A stretch of 64,000 nucleotides of DNA from Macrococcoides bohemicum (GTDB lineage: Bacteria; Bacillota; Bacilli; Staphylococcales; Staphylococcaceae). The stretch lies in NCBI RefSeq assembly GCF_042658685.1, contig NZ_JBHSQY010000001.1. One strand, 5' to 3'. The notes under the pieces are model-generated. The model saw only the letters and a program-made list of their open reading frames with translations. It made no database searches and was not told where the DNA came from. Shown here in pieces: positions 24,365 through 32,313 of the stretch. Position 1 is the stretch's first letter. Each line of letters starts with the position of its first letter. Position numbers and translations under genes: made by a program.

Positions 24365-25498
24365 ATGAAGAATAGTACGTTACTTTTAAAAGAAATTGCT
24401 GAATTTTTAAATGAAGAAACAGAAGTATATTCTATGATGAATGGTGCCCTTGACCGATTGGTTAAGGGGACCAATTTTTCTACTGGATGGATATTCTTTA
24501 TCGATGAAGACGGAACACATACGCTTGCATCTGAATATGGATTGCCGGATGCTTTACTCATGGATGATTGTCGTTATATGACAGAAGGACCGTGCTGGTG
24601 TGTCTCGCGTTATCATCAGAAGAAGTTAACAAAAGCAAGCAATATTATTACGTGTTCACGTATCGTAAAGGCGAATAAGCAATATAGTGATAAGACCGGT
24701 GATATAACACATCATGCAACAGTGCCACTACAATCAGGTGATGAAAGATTTGGATTGTTAAACGTTGCGACGCCGAACACCAAAATTTATTCAGAAGAAG
24801 ATCTCGCTTTATTAGAATCCATCGCCTTCCAGATTGGGAGCGCGATTAAACGCATCTATCTTACTGAGAAAGCACGAGAGACTGCATTACAGGAAGAAAG
24901 AAATAGACTGGCTCGTGATTTGCATGACTCAGTTAATCAGATGTTATTTTCATTAAAGCTCACTGCGCACGCAGCAGGGACAATGAGTAAGGACGAGAAA
25001 TCTATTCAGGCATTTCAGATGATAGAGTCAACCAGCCAGGATGCTGTCAATGAAATGCGCGCATTAATCTGGCAGTTGAAACCGGTGGGATTGGAACAAG
25101 GCCTGGTTGAAGCAATAAAGAATTATGCTGAAGTGTTAGGTTTAAATGTAACGATTAAAGTATCTGGTCTACTCAATCTGGAAAGTAAAGTAGAGCATAC
25201 AATCTTTAGAATTATTCAGGAAGCAATGAATAACGTTAAGAAACATGCCCAAACAGATGCAGTATCCATTCATTTATCACAGCAAAGCGAACAGTTTATA
25301 ATGAAGATAGAAGATAAAGGTAAAGGATTTAAAGTAAGTTCAGCTAAAGCGTTACCGACTCATGGTCTAAAGAATATACTGCAACGCAGCAATGAGATAG
25401 GCGCAGAAGTTAATATGAAAAGCGAAGAAAATGTCGGAACAATGATAGAACTTTTTTATCCGAAAGGACAACAACATGAAAATAATAATCGTAGATGA
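24365..25498 (+). CDS. airS: GAF-domain sensor histidine kinase, AirS-like
   Basis: A 377-residue cytosolic histidine kinase of the NarX/NreB class. A GAF domain (about 20-165) carries Cys69, Cys77, Cys79 and Cys97, a clustered pattern like the [2Fe-2S]-binding cysteines of S. aureus AirS (YhcS), which senses oxygen and redox state. The HisKA_3 dimerisation segment has the phosphorylated His187 in RLARDLHDSVNQ, and the ATPase domain has RIIQEAMNNVKKHA, DKGKGF and HGLKNILQR. ATG 24365 is chosen over GTG 24359 by spacing. Its end overlaps the regulator gene by 23 bases. AirS identity rests on the cysteines and neighbours. Confidence 0.82.
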   Translation: MKNSTLLLKEIAEFLNEETEVYSMMNGALDRLVKGTNFSTGWIFFIDEDGTHTLASEYGLPDALLMDDCRYMTEGPCWCVSRYHQKKLTKASNIITCSRIVKANKQYSDKTGDITHHATVPLQSGDERFGLLNVATPNTKIYSEEDLALLESIAFQIGSAIKRIYLTEKARETALQEERNRLARDLHDSVNQMLFSLKLTAHAAGTMSKDEKSIQAFQMIESTSQDAVNEMRALIWQLKPVGLEQGLVEAIKNYAEVLGLNVTIKVSGLLNLESKVEHTIFRIIQEAMNNVKKHAQTDAVSIHLSQQSEQFIMKIEDKGKGFKVSSAKALPTHGLKNILQRSNEIGAEVNMKSEENVGTMIELFYPKGQQHENNNRR

Positions 25499-26099
25499 TC
25501 ATCATATTGTGAGACAAGGATTACAATTTTTATTATCAACAGAAGCAGACTTTGACGTTGTTGCTGATTTCAGCGATGGCAGTGAAGTTGTGTCATATCT
25601 TAAAGAACATGATAAGCCGGCGTTAATTATTATGGACCTTGTAATGCCTAACATGGACGGCATAGAAACAACTAAAGCCATAAAAAGCAGCTATCCCGAA
25701 GTGAAAGTGCTTGTATTATCAAGTTTTGTTGATGAAGAACATGTAATGGGTGTGATAGATGCAGGAGCAGATGGATATGAAATGAAGGACAGTGAACCTG
25801 ATGTGTTGATTCACACGATTAAACAAGTGCTAGCTGGCGCTCAGGCGTTTCATCCGAGTGTAGAAGCATATAAAGAATCCGGGCTGAATTTGCCGCATAT
25901 AAAGAATCCATTATCAAAGCGAGAACTGGAAGTATTAGCCGAAATGTCGAAAGGCTTAACCAATAAAGAGATAGCAGAGCAGTTATTTGTATCAGAGAAG
26001 ACAGTCAAGACGCATGTTAGTCATATCTTTGCAAAGCTTGAAGTGAAAGATCGCACGCAGGCTTCGATGTATGGTGCGAAGTATAATTTGTATAAGTAG
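25476..26099 (+). CDS. airR: NarL/FixJ-type response regulator, AirR-like
   Basis: A 207-residue regulator: receiver domain (1-120) with the acidic pair Asp7-Asp8, phosphoacceptor Asp54 (IIMDLVMP) and Lys at about 106, then a LuxR-type helix-turn-helix (about 140-203) with LSKRELEVLAEMSKGLTNKEIAEQLFVSEKTVKTHVSHI. It pairs with the GAF kinase whose gene it overlaps by 23 bases. In S. aureus, AirR controls redox and cell-wall genes; that role is carried over by similarity. Confidence 0.86.
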   Translation: MKIIIVDDHHIVRQGLQFLLSTEADFDVVADFSDGSEVVSYLKEHDKPALIIMDLVMPNMDGIETTKAIKSSYPEVKVLVLSSFVDEEHVMGVIDAGADGYEMKDSEPDVLIHTIKQVLAGAQAFHPSVEAYKESGLNLPHIKNPLSKRELEVLAEMSKGLTNKEIAEQLFVSEKTVKTHVSHIFAKLEVKDRTQASMYGAKYNLYK

Positions 26100-26139
26100 G
26101 TATGCTTGGGGCTAGATTGTTTTCTGAATCGATGTCGAT

Positions 26140-26168
26140 GTGTCCAATAAAGGTGAGATATTGGACAC
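26140..26168. repeat. Perfect 10-bp inverted repeat, function unclear
   Basis: GTGTCCAATA (26140-26149) and TATTGGACAC (26159-26168) with a 9-base loop, between the airR-like gene and the next terminator. No T run follows, so it is not an ordinary terminator; it may stabilise the 3' end of the operon message. Confidence 0.5.
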
Positions 26169-26181
26169 GTTTAACATCATC

Positions 26182-26227
26182 AAAAAATCCAGCACGATGA
26201 TAATCTTCATAGTGCTGGATTTCTTTT
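26182..26227. terminator. Bidirectional terminator
   Basis: Stem AAATCCAGCAC/GTGCTGGATTT with a long 16-base loop, A run on the left and TTTCTTTT on the right. It serves the airSR-like operon and the convergent acetyltransferase gene. Confidence 0.8.
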
Positions 26228-26495
26228 ATAATACGTCTTGAAATTCAGGTGTTTTATCAAATACACTTTTAGCGAATGGACATAATGGGATAATCTTTTT
26301 GTTGTTTTGACGTGCGTATTTAACCGCAGCTTCTATCATCATCTTACCTGCACCTTGACCACGTAATTCATCGTTAACTTCGGTATGATCGATAATAATC
26401 TTATCTTCTCCAGTCGGCACATAAGTCATTTGCGCTTTAGGACTTGATACATCACCGATATAAAATAAATTTTCTTTATGATTTACAGCCATCAT
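26226..26495 (-). CDS. Small GNAT-like N-acetyltransferase
   Basis: An 89-residue minimal acyltransferase of the PF14542 group, which keeps only the core GNAT strands and the acetyl-CoA loop. The loop is seen in LRGQGAGKMMIEAAVKYAR (about 44-62), followed by KKIIPLCPFAKSVF with a conserved cysteine. Substrates of the family are unknown. Length fits. ATG 26495 is placed ten bases after AGGAG; a second ATG directly follows. Convergent with airR. Confidence 0.87.
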   Translation of the reverse strand: MMAVNHKENLFYIGDVSSPKAQMTYVPTGEDKIIIDHTEVNDELRGQGAGKMMIEAAVKYARQNNKKIIPLCPFAKSVFDKTPEFQDVL

Positions 26496-26635
26496 AATAA
26501 TAACACTCCTCGTAGTGAATTCTGTTTAGATTAAGTATAAATGTATTAGCCGGTTTAATAAAGCAATTAAGCAGATCGTAATTGAATTGATGATGGTAAA
26601 AGTATACAATAATACTTAAAATAGGAGGTTGCCTG

Positions 26636-27061
26636 ATGATAGATAAATGGTGGGCGAAGGATGAATGGTTAACATTGATTTTTATGATTAGTTATATGGC
26701 TATGAAAGACTGGTTACCAAAAATGTGGGCAGAACGTATTCTTCTTATTGTACTTGCTTTCGTTATGCTCTATTTTGTTGTTAAACTTACTGTCTATATT
26801 ATAAATGAGTTTCGTCATACAGAAATTACGCATATTAATTATTTCATCAATAAAGAAACTGATTATTTCATCGTCTGGTTAATACCGGTGTTATTTAAAC
26901 TCGCTACATTCTACTTAGTTTATGTCGTGATGATGATTGAATGGGGTAATCTGTGGAATTATATTATGGTCTTCGGCGGCATTGTTCTAGTTCTGGTTAT
27001 GTTTGATGAATATTTCGAACGTCATAGTGAGGTGCGAGAGGTATTAAATGAAAATAAATAA
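26636..27061 (+). CDS. Small membrane protein, unknown
   Basis: A 141-residue protein with three to four hydrophobic segments (about 12-28, 36-57, 80-100, 105-125) separated by a charged loop with NEFRHTEITHINYFINKETD, and a charged C-terminus FERHSEVREVLNENK. I do not recognise the family. It starts after AGGAGG at ATG 26636. The following 400 bases hold a decayed sequence whose C-terminus has the same pattern, so this may be the surviving copy of a tandem pair. Confidence 0.65.
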   Translation: MIDKWWAKDEWLTLIFMISYMAMKDWLPKMWAERILLIVLAFVMLYFVVKLTVYIINEFRHTEITHINYFINKETDYFIVWLIPVLFKLATFYLVYVVMMIEWGNLWNYIMVFGGIVLVLVMFDEYFERHSEVREVLNENK

Positions 27062-27219
27062 GTTTTTTGCGTAGTTAAATAGAAATAAAATCATAATTAT
27101 AGTGAATACTTTACTTGCTATTCATTTGATTTATACAATAATTTTCAAAGATATTATATATTATTGTTGTTTCAACTTTGATTTTCATCAGAGTAGTCTA
27201 ATTCAATAAATATTTTAAG

Positions 27220-27477
27220 CAAAATATAAAAAAACTTCGAAATGATACGAGCATTGATTATAATGAAGAACAATAAAGAAAAGATGGTCGCTATTTTTAT
27301 GTTTTTACATATCTATTTTGTTTAATATTAGTTATATGTTTGTTATTTGTTAATCAGCACACATTACTCATCTGTATCATTGCTGTCATTATCATCATAA
27401 TTGGTGTATTAATCGATAATAGATTTGAAAAGAGAACGAAATTAAGAGAAATACTCGCAGAAAAGGACAAAGCATAA
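27220..27477 (+). pseudogene. Decayed copy of the preceding membrane protein gene
   Basis: One frame ending at TAA 27475-27477 encodes SNDTSIDYNEEQ, an internal stop at 27274, then DGRYFYVFTYLFCLILVI, a second hydrophobic stretch and NRFEKRTKLREILAEKDKA. The ending parallels FERHSEVREVLNENK of the gene at 26636-27061, and the order of hydrophobic segments is the same. No plausible N-terminus or ribosome site remains upstream. Probably a degenerate duplicate; the rest of 27062-27518 holds nothing else that I can support. Confidence 0.5.
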
Positions 27478-27518
27478 CGTATGTTTTGTCCTCGTTTTAT
27501 ACATATTGTATTCATTTC

Positions 27519-28427
27519 CTATTCATGTGGTTCTAAGTGAACGATTGTTTCAATTGCACCATATGCTTCTTTAATATTGTGTTCTATATTTTCAGTAATA
27601 TCATGGCTTTCCGCCACTGTAAGATTTGCATCTACTGTTACGGTAACATCGATAAATGTCATGACACCGTGATTTCTTCCTTTAATATCTACAACGGATA
27701 AAACATCCTCAACATTTAAGACGATTTTCTTCATCTCATCAAGTGTTTCTGCATCAAAGCCATCTGTTAATGTAATCGCTGTTTCAAAGAATATTTCAAT
27801 CGCTGTTTTCATGATCAATAAACCGACTACTATTGCTGCGACGGTATCTAAGAAGGGCAGTCCCATAAATACGCCGACAATACCTACAAATGTTCCAAAC
27901 GATACAAGCGCATCGGATAGGTTATCAGCTGCGGCTGCTTTTAATGCGCTGGAATCTACTTTCTTCGCTAAATTACGATTGTAGAAATAGACGAGTAGCA
28001 TTGCTAACGCCGATAATATCGCTACCACTGCTGTTTCAATGGATGGCGTTGAAAAGTCCTGATTGATATAGTGTCGAATGCCCTGAAGGATTACCTGAAC
28101 GCTGACTGCAAACATAATGAATGCAGCAATCAGTGAACCGATATATTCAGAACGATAATGTCCATAGTTATGATTATCATCTGCTGGCTTCATACTGATT
28201 GCAAGTCCTATAAGCAGAGCAACTGATGATACAACGTCAGTCGCGTTATTTAATCCGTCGGCAACAAGCGCGTGTGAGCCATTCATATAACCGAATAACA
28301 ATTTTAACGTAGTAAGCAATACATACATTATAATACTGACTTTTGCACCTTGCTGAGCTTTTGCGAGTTGGTCTTTTACCTGCACTTTTTTCATCCTCTC
28401 AAACCATGTCTTATTATTATCAAACAA
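27519..28427 (-). CDS. Cation diffusion facilitator (CDF) transporter
   Basis: A 302-residue metal/proton antiporter. Six membrane segments fill residues about 25-215, with the metal-site pattern HALVADGLNNATDVVSS in segment 2 (His, Asp, Asp) and AAAADNLSDALVSFGT in segment 5. The cytosolic C-terminal domain (about 220-302) has the usual HDITENIEHNI metal-sensing fold. CDF proteins export zinc, manganese, iron or cobalt; the Asp-rich site does not decide which. The start is uncertain: TTG 28427 gives the family length but has a poor ribosome site. Divergent from the glutamate symporter gene. Confidence 0.87.
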   Translation of the reverse strand: MFDNNKTWFERMKKVQVKDQLAKAQQGAKVSIIMYVLLTTLKLLFGYMNGSHALVADGLNNATDVVSSVALLIGLAISMKPADDNHNYGHYRSEYIGSLIAAFIMFAVSVQVILQGIRHYINQDFSTPSIETAVVAILSALAMLLVYFYNRNLAKKVDSSALKAAAADNLSDALVSFGTFVGIVGVFMGLPFLDTVAAIVVGLLIMKTAIEIFFETAITLTDGFDAETLDEMKKIVLNVEDVLSVVDIKGRNHGVMTFIDVTVTVDANLTVAESHDITENIEHNIKEAYGAIETIVHLEPHE

Positions 28428-28519
28428 ATGGGAAGAAATATCTAGTGAATTGCAGTGAATAATATAAAAATTATTATGCTTGTAATATTAAATACGAATA
28501 AGTTTTTTATTCATAAAAA

Positions 28520-28533
28520 TTCATAATTATGAA
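28520..28533. promoter_or_regulatory. Perfect 14-bp palindrome between divergent genes
   Basis: TTCATAATTATGAA is a perfect palindrome in the 185-base gap between the CDF gene (minus) and the symporter gene (plus). It could be an operator for one or both. Such AT-rich palindromes also occur by chance here. Confidence 0.3.
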
Positions 28534-28612
28534 AATTACAATTTACATTGCAATAGAAATATTTTATAATTATTTGTAATAGTCAGAAAATTCGGTTGTT
28601 GAGGAGGATATT

Positions 28613-29917
28613 ATGAAAATCAAAGGGAACATGACAGTCAGGATTATTATTGCATTAATTGCTGGTATTGCTATAGGTTCATTCTTTAATATATATCAGG
28701 ACGCAAGCTGGGTTAAGTGGATTAATCAATATGTCTTTAATGTAATCGGTCAAATTTTCTTAAATCTTATTTTTATGCTTGTTGTACCAGTAGTATTTGT
28801 GTCTATTGTTTTAGGTGTGCTTGGTGTAGGTGATCCTAAACATTTAGGTTCTATCGGTTTAAAGACGATTTCATTCTTTTTAGTAACGACTGCATTAGCT
28901 ATCACCCTTGCAATGTCACTTGCTTTAGTATTTAAACCAGGTGACGGTAAAAGTGATTTGTTAAACAGTGATGAAGTAAAAACTTATGCTGAAGAACAGA
29001 AGAAAAAAGCTGCAGCAGCAGAAGAAGAAGGCACACCTGTCACCCAGACTTTTGATCAGACGTTAATCAATTTAATTCCGAAAAACCCAGTACTTGCTAT
29101 GAGTGAAACAAACATGCTGCAAGTGATTACATTTGCAATATTTATTGGTATCGGTATGATTGCACTGCGAGAGAAAGTATCAGCAGTAAAATTACTGTTT
29201 GAGCAGACAAATGAAATACTGATGTTTATCGTAACAGCGATTATGCAATATTTCGCACCAATTGGTACATTCGGTTTAGTTGCAACAGCATTTACGAATG
29301 CAGGTTTCGGTGCAATTAAACAGCTTGCAATGTATTTCTTCGTTGTATTATTAGGTTTATTCTTACATATGATTCTTGTATATGGTGGTGCAGTCAGTTT
29401 CTTGGCTCGTCGTAATCCTATCTGGTTCTTTAAAGGTTTCGCACCGGCAATGACCGTTGGATTTAGTTCGTCAAGTTCAAATGCGACGTTACCGATTTCA
29501 TTAGAATGTGCTCAGGATAATTTAGAAGTACGTAAAGAAATATCATCCTTTGTACAGCCGCTAGGTGCCACAATTAACATGGATGGTACTGCAATCATGC
29601 AAGGTGTTGCAACAATCTTTATCGCACAAATTTCCGGTGTTGATTTAACACTTGGTCAGATGGTGACAGTTGTTGTCATAGCAGTAGTAGCTTCTATCGG
29701 TACTGCTGGAGTGCCAGGTGCTGGTCTTGTAATGCTTGCGATGGTTCTCACATCGATTGGTTTAAATCCTGCCGCAATCGGAATTATTTTAGGGATAGAT
29801 AGACTTCTCGATATGACGCGTACAGCTGTTAACATTTCTGGAGATGCTGCTTGTGCAGTTGTCATTTCTGAACAGGAAAAGCGTTATTTAGCAAAAAAAG
29901 GTATGAACGTTGCATAA
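28613..29917 (+). CDS. Dicarboxylate/amino acid:cation symporter (GltT-like)
   Basis: A 434-residue DAACS-family transporter for glutamate, aspartate or C4-dicarboxylates, coupled to H+ or Na+. Visible family features are the serine-rich hairpin GFSSSSSNATLPIS, the NMDGTAIMQGVATIFIAQ helix (cation and substrate site) and the second hairpin ASIGTAGVPGAG, followed by DRLLDMTRTAVNISGDA. An unusual polar insert with KKKAAAAEEEGTPV lies between the third and fourth membrane segments (about 125-145). ATG 28613 follows GAGGAGG. Single gene ending at 29944-29976. Confidence 0.92.
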   Translation: MKIKGNMTVRIIIALIAGIAIGSFFNIYQDASWVKWINQYVFNVIGQIFLNLIFMLVVPVVFVSIVLGVLGVGDPKHLGSIGLKTISFFLVTTALAITLAMSLALVFKPGDGKSDLLNSDEVKTYAEEQKKKAAAAEEEGTPVTQTFDQTLINLIPKNPVLAMSETNMLQVITFAIFIGIGMIALREKVSAVKLLFEQTNEILMFIVTAIMQYFAPIGTFGLVATAFTNAGFGAIKQLAMYFFVVLLGLFLHMILVYGGAVSFLARRNPIWFFKGFAPAMTVGFSSSSSNATLPISLECAQDNLEVRKEISSFVQPLGATINMDGTAIMQGVATIFIAQISGVDLTLGQMVTVVVIAVVASIGTAGVPGAGLVMLAMVLTSIGLNPAAIGIILGIDRLLDMTRTAVNISGDAACAVVISEQEKRYLAKKGMNVA

Positions 29918-29943
29918 TTGTGACATTAAAAAAATAATTTTTA

Positions 29944-29976
29944 AAAAAGAGGAAACTTTTAAGGGTTTCCTCTTTT
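29944..29976 (+). terminator. Terminator after the symporter gene
   Basis: Stem AAAAGAGGAAAC/GTTTCCTCTTTT around a short loop, followed by AATTTTTT. Confidence 0.82.
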
Positions 29977-30099
29977 AATTTTTTGTAAATTATATTAAGA
30001 TGGTAAAGTCACTTTAGATGAATGTGTATTTTTTCAACTTATATTTTAAGAGCATTTACTGACATAAATTTATATTTAGAGAGAAAGGTCGTATAGAAA

Positions 30100-30564
30100 A
30101 TGGATAAACAGCAATTCACAGATTTACTTCAAACGAAATTCAAAATGGTGCGTATCGAAGCGGGATACACACAAGACACTATGGCTCAGACGATCGGCTT
30201 ATCAAAGAAAACATTAGTTCAAATTGAGAAAGAACGTGTATTACCGAACTGGACAACATGTGTATCTTTATGTGCATTATTCAGAGATTCAGAAGTATTA
30301 CAAAATACTTTAGGTGGAGATCCACTGGAAGTGATTCAAGTGATTTCACGTGGTGCATGTGCATATCCGGATCAGGATAACAAAAATGAATTATGGTGGA
30401 CAACGATTGAATCTGATCGTGACATCGTTTTACAACAAAACAAAATTTCTAACCTTTACCGTGTATTAGATGGTTCAACACAACCATTATATGGATCAAA
30501 TAAAGCGCGTGAAGCTGAAATGTTCTTTAATAAGAAGAAAAACGAAAATTTAGTAAGTTTATAA
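30100..30564 (+). CDS. Xre-type helix-turn-helix regulator
   Basis: A 154-residue DNA-binding protein. Residues about 12-68 form an Xre/Cro-type helix-turn-helix (AGYTQDTMAQTIGLSKKTLVQIEKERVLPNW). The remainder is a distinct conserved domain with ELWWTTIES and LYRVLDGSTQPLYGSNKAREAEMFF, seen in a staphylococcal regulator family at this locus (from memory). Target genes unknown. Weak AAGG ribosome site before ATG 30100. Own terminator at 30569-30602. Confidence 0.83.
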   Translation: MDKQQFTDLLQTKFKMVRIEAGYTQDTMAQTIGLSKKTLVQIEKERVLPNWTTCVSLCALFRDSEVLQNTLGGDPLEVIQVISRGACAYPDQDNKNELWWTTIESDRDIVLQQNKISNLYRVLDGSTQPLYGSNKAREAEMFFNKKKNENLVSL

Positions 30565-30568
30565 TATA

Positions 30569-30602
30569 CTAAACAAACGCTTATCCAGCGTTTGTTTTTT
30601 TT
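30569..30602 (+). terminator. Terminator after the regulator gene
   Basis: Stem AACAAACGC/GCGTTTGTT followed by eight T. Confidence 0.9.
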
Positions 30603-30650
30603 ATATAGAGGTATTAAACTAATAAGTATTAAAAATAAAGAGGTGGCATA

Positions 30651-31781
30651 TTGAACGCAGTATTAATCGTATTATTTATGGGACTCATCGGTGCACTGAT
30701 CGGTGGATTTACAAATTATATCGCAATAAAGATGTTATTTAGACCGTTTGAACCAAAATTTTTATTTGGCAAACAATTACCGTTTACACCTGGACTCATT
30801 CCAAAACGTCGTAACGAACTGTCAGTTAAGATGGGTGAAATGGTGACAGAACATTTACTCACACCAGAAATCTTTAAAGAAAAGTTGATGACTCCACAAA
30901 CAGAAGGCTTTATGAAAGACTTTATCGTACGTCAGATTCAGACATTAAAGACAGGACAATATTCAGTCGACGACTTTGCAAGACGCTTTAATATAGATGT
31001 AAGTGCGCTTGGCAATGAGAAATTACGGCATCAACTTTTGCAAGTCATTGATAATGCAGTTTTAACGCGTAAAGATGAACAGATAGCAAATTTATTACCA
31101 GTTGATTTACGTGGGAAGCTTGATGCCCAAGTTGAAGGTTTGCCACCAATGATCATGGAAAAATTACGTGACTATGTTAATTCTGCAAAAGGTTATGATG
31201 ATATGATGCAAATGATCGATCGTTTCTTTATGGAAAAAGGTCGCGTTGTCAGCATGATTCAAATGTTTATGACGAAAGAGATGATTGCAGATCGCGTCAT
31301 CAAAGAATTTAATGCATTAAGCAGAGAAGAAAAGTTAAACAATATCATCGCTACTGAAGTAAATCGTGAATATCATCAGTTGTTAACAAAACAACCGTCT
31401 CACTTTATCAGTAACCAGGAAATAGAGACGATTAAAGAAAATTTAATCGAGCAAATCATCGCTCAAGTCGACTTAAAGCACTATACTTCTACACCACTTG
31501 TCACACTTGCACCAAAAGCTTTTGAGTATATGGAAGGTGAAGGTAGTGATCGATTTGTACATTATGCAATCTCTAAAACATCAGATAATATTGCAGAAAT
31601 TTTAGAGAAAGTGCATATCGCTGAAATCGTCAAACAGCAGATTGATAACTTCGAATTATCGTTTTTAGAGCGACTCGTTATTGAAATATCAAACAAGGAA
31701 TTAAAGTTGATTACATTTTTAGGCTTCTTACTTGGTGGCATTATCGGTTTAGTACAAGGTGTAATCGCTCTCTTTGTATAA
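30651..31781 (+). CDS. DUF445 family protein (YheB-like)
   Basis: A 376-residue protein of the DUF445 family. It has a membrane anchor at each end (about 3-22 and 353-374) and a long soluble, mostly helical middle with the conserved NYIAIKMLFRPFEPKFLFGKQLPFTPGLIPKRR segment near the N-terminus. It starts at TTG 30651 after AGAGGTGG. The next gene is yheA-like, the same pairing as in Bacillus, where the Bacillus partner is linked to sporulation; role in a non-sporulating coccus is unknown. Confidence 0.88.
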   Translation: MNAVLIVLFMGLIGALIGGFTNYIAIKMLFRPFEPKFLFGKQLPFTPGLIPKRRNELSVKMGEMVTEHLLTPEIFKEKLMTPQTEGFMKDFIVRQIQTLKTGQYSVDDFARRFNIDVSALGNEKLRHQLLQVIDNAVLTRKDEQIANLLPVDLRGKLDAQVEGLPPMIMEKLRDYVNSAKGYDDMMQMIDRFFMEKGRVVSMIQMFMTKEMIADRVIKEFNALSREEKLNNIIATEVNREYHQLLTKQPSHFISNQEIETIKENLIEQIIAQVDLKHYTSTPLVTLAPKAFEYMEGEGSDRFVHYAISKTSDNIAEILEKVHIAEIVKQQIDNFELSFLERLVIEISNKELKLITFLGFLLGGIIGLVQGVIALFV

Positions 31782-31848
31782 TGAGCGCCATTTATGGTAT
31801 ATTTGTTACGAACAATTAAATTATGTATAAATTCAAAGGAGAATGATT

Positions 31849-32217
31849 ATGTCAGTTAATATTTATGATGAAGCAAACCGTTTAGAAAGCGCATTACGTC
31901 AAAGCGACGAATACAATGCGATTAAAGAACATTACTCTGCAGTAAACAACAACCCTGAATCAAAGAAAGTTTTTGATGATTTCAGAAAGATTCAGTTAAA
32001 TTTACAGGAAAAACAAATGTCTGGTCAGGAAATTACAGAAGACGATTTAAATGCAGCACAGTCAACTGCTGAATTAATCGAAAAGGACGAAAACATTTCT
32101 AAATTAATGGAAGCAGAACAAAAAATGAGCTTCATGATTCAGGAAATTAACCGTGTTATCATGAAACCTTTAGAAGAATTATACGGCGTACAAACTGAAG
32201 ATACGCCTGAAGCTTAA
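31849..32217 (+). CDS. YheA/YmcA/YlbF-family protein
   Basis: A 122-residue helical cytosolic protein of the UPF0342 (Com_YlbF) family. The ANRLESALRQSDEYNAIKEHYSAVNNNPESKKVFDDFR stretch and the EKQMSGQEI turn are typical. Relatives in Bacillus (YlbF, YmcA) act in an RNase Y accessory complex, but the YheA branch has no defined role. ATG 31849 has AAAGGAG seven bases upstream; the ATG at 31843 is too close. It is followed by a strong terminator at 32264-32300. Confidence 0.88.
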   Translation: MSVNIYDEANRLESALRQSDEYNAIKEHYSAVNNNPESKKVFDDFRKIQLNLQEKQMSGQEITEDDLNAAQSTAELIEKDENISKLMEAEQKMSFMIQEINRVIMKPLEELYGVQTEDTPEA

Positions 32218-32263
32218 TTGCTAAAATTTAAGCTTTCAAGTACAATAATTAAATAAATTATCA

Positions 32264-32300
32264 AATAAACAAAAAGTGATATGCTTTTTGTTTATTTTTT
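32264..32300 (+). terminator. Terminator after the yheA-like gene
   Basis: Stem ATAAACAAAAAG/CTTTTTGTTTAT followed by seven T; it ends just before the ribosome site of hemZ. Confidence 0.88.
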
Positions 32301-32313
32301 TGTGAGGGATACA

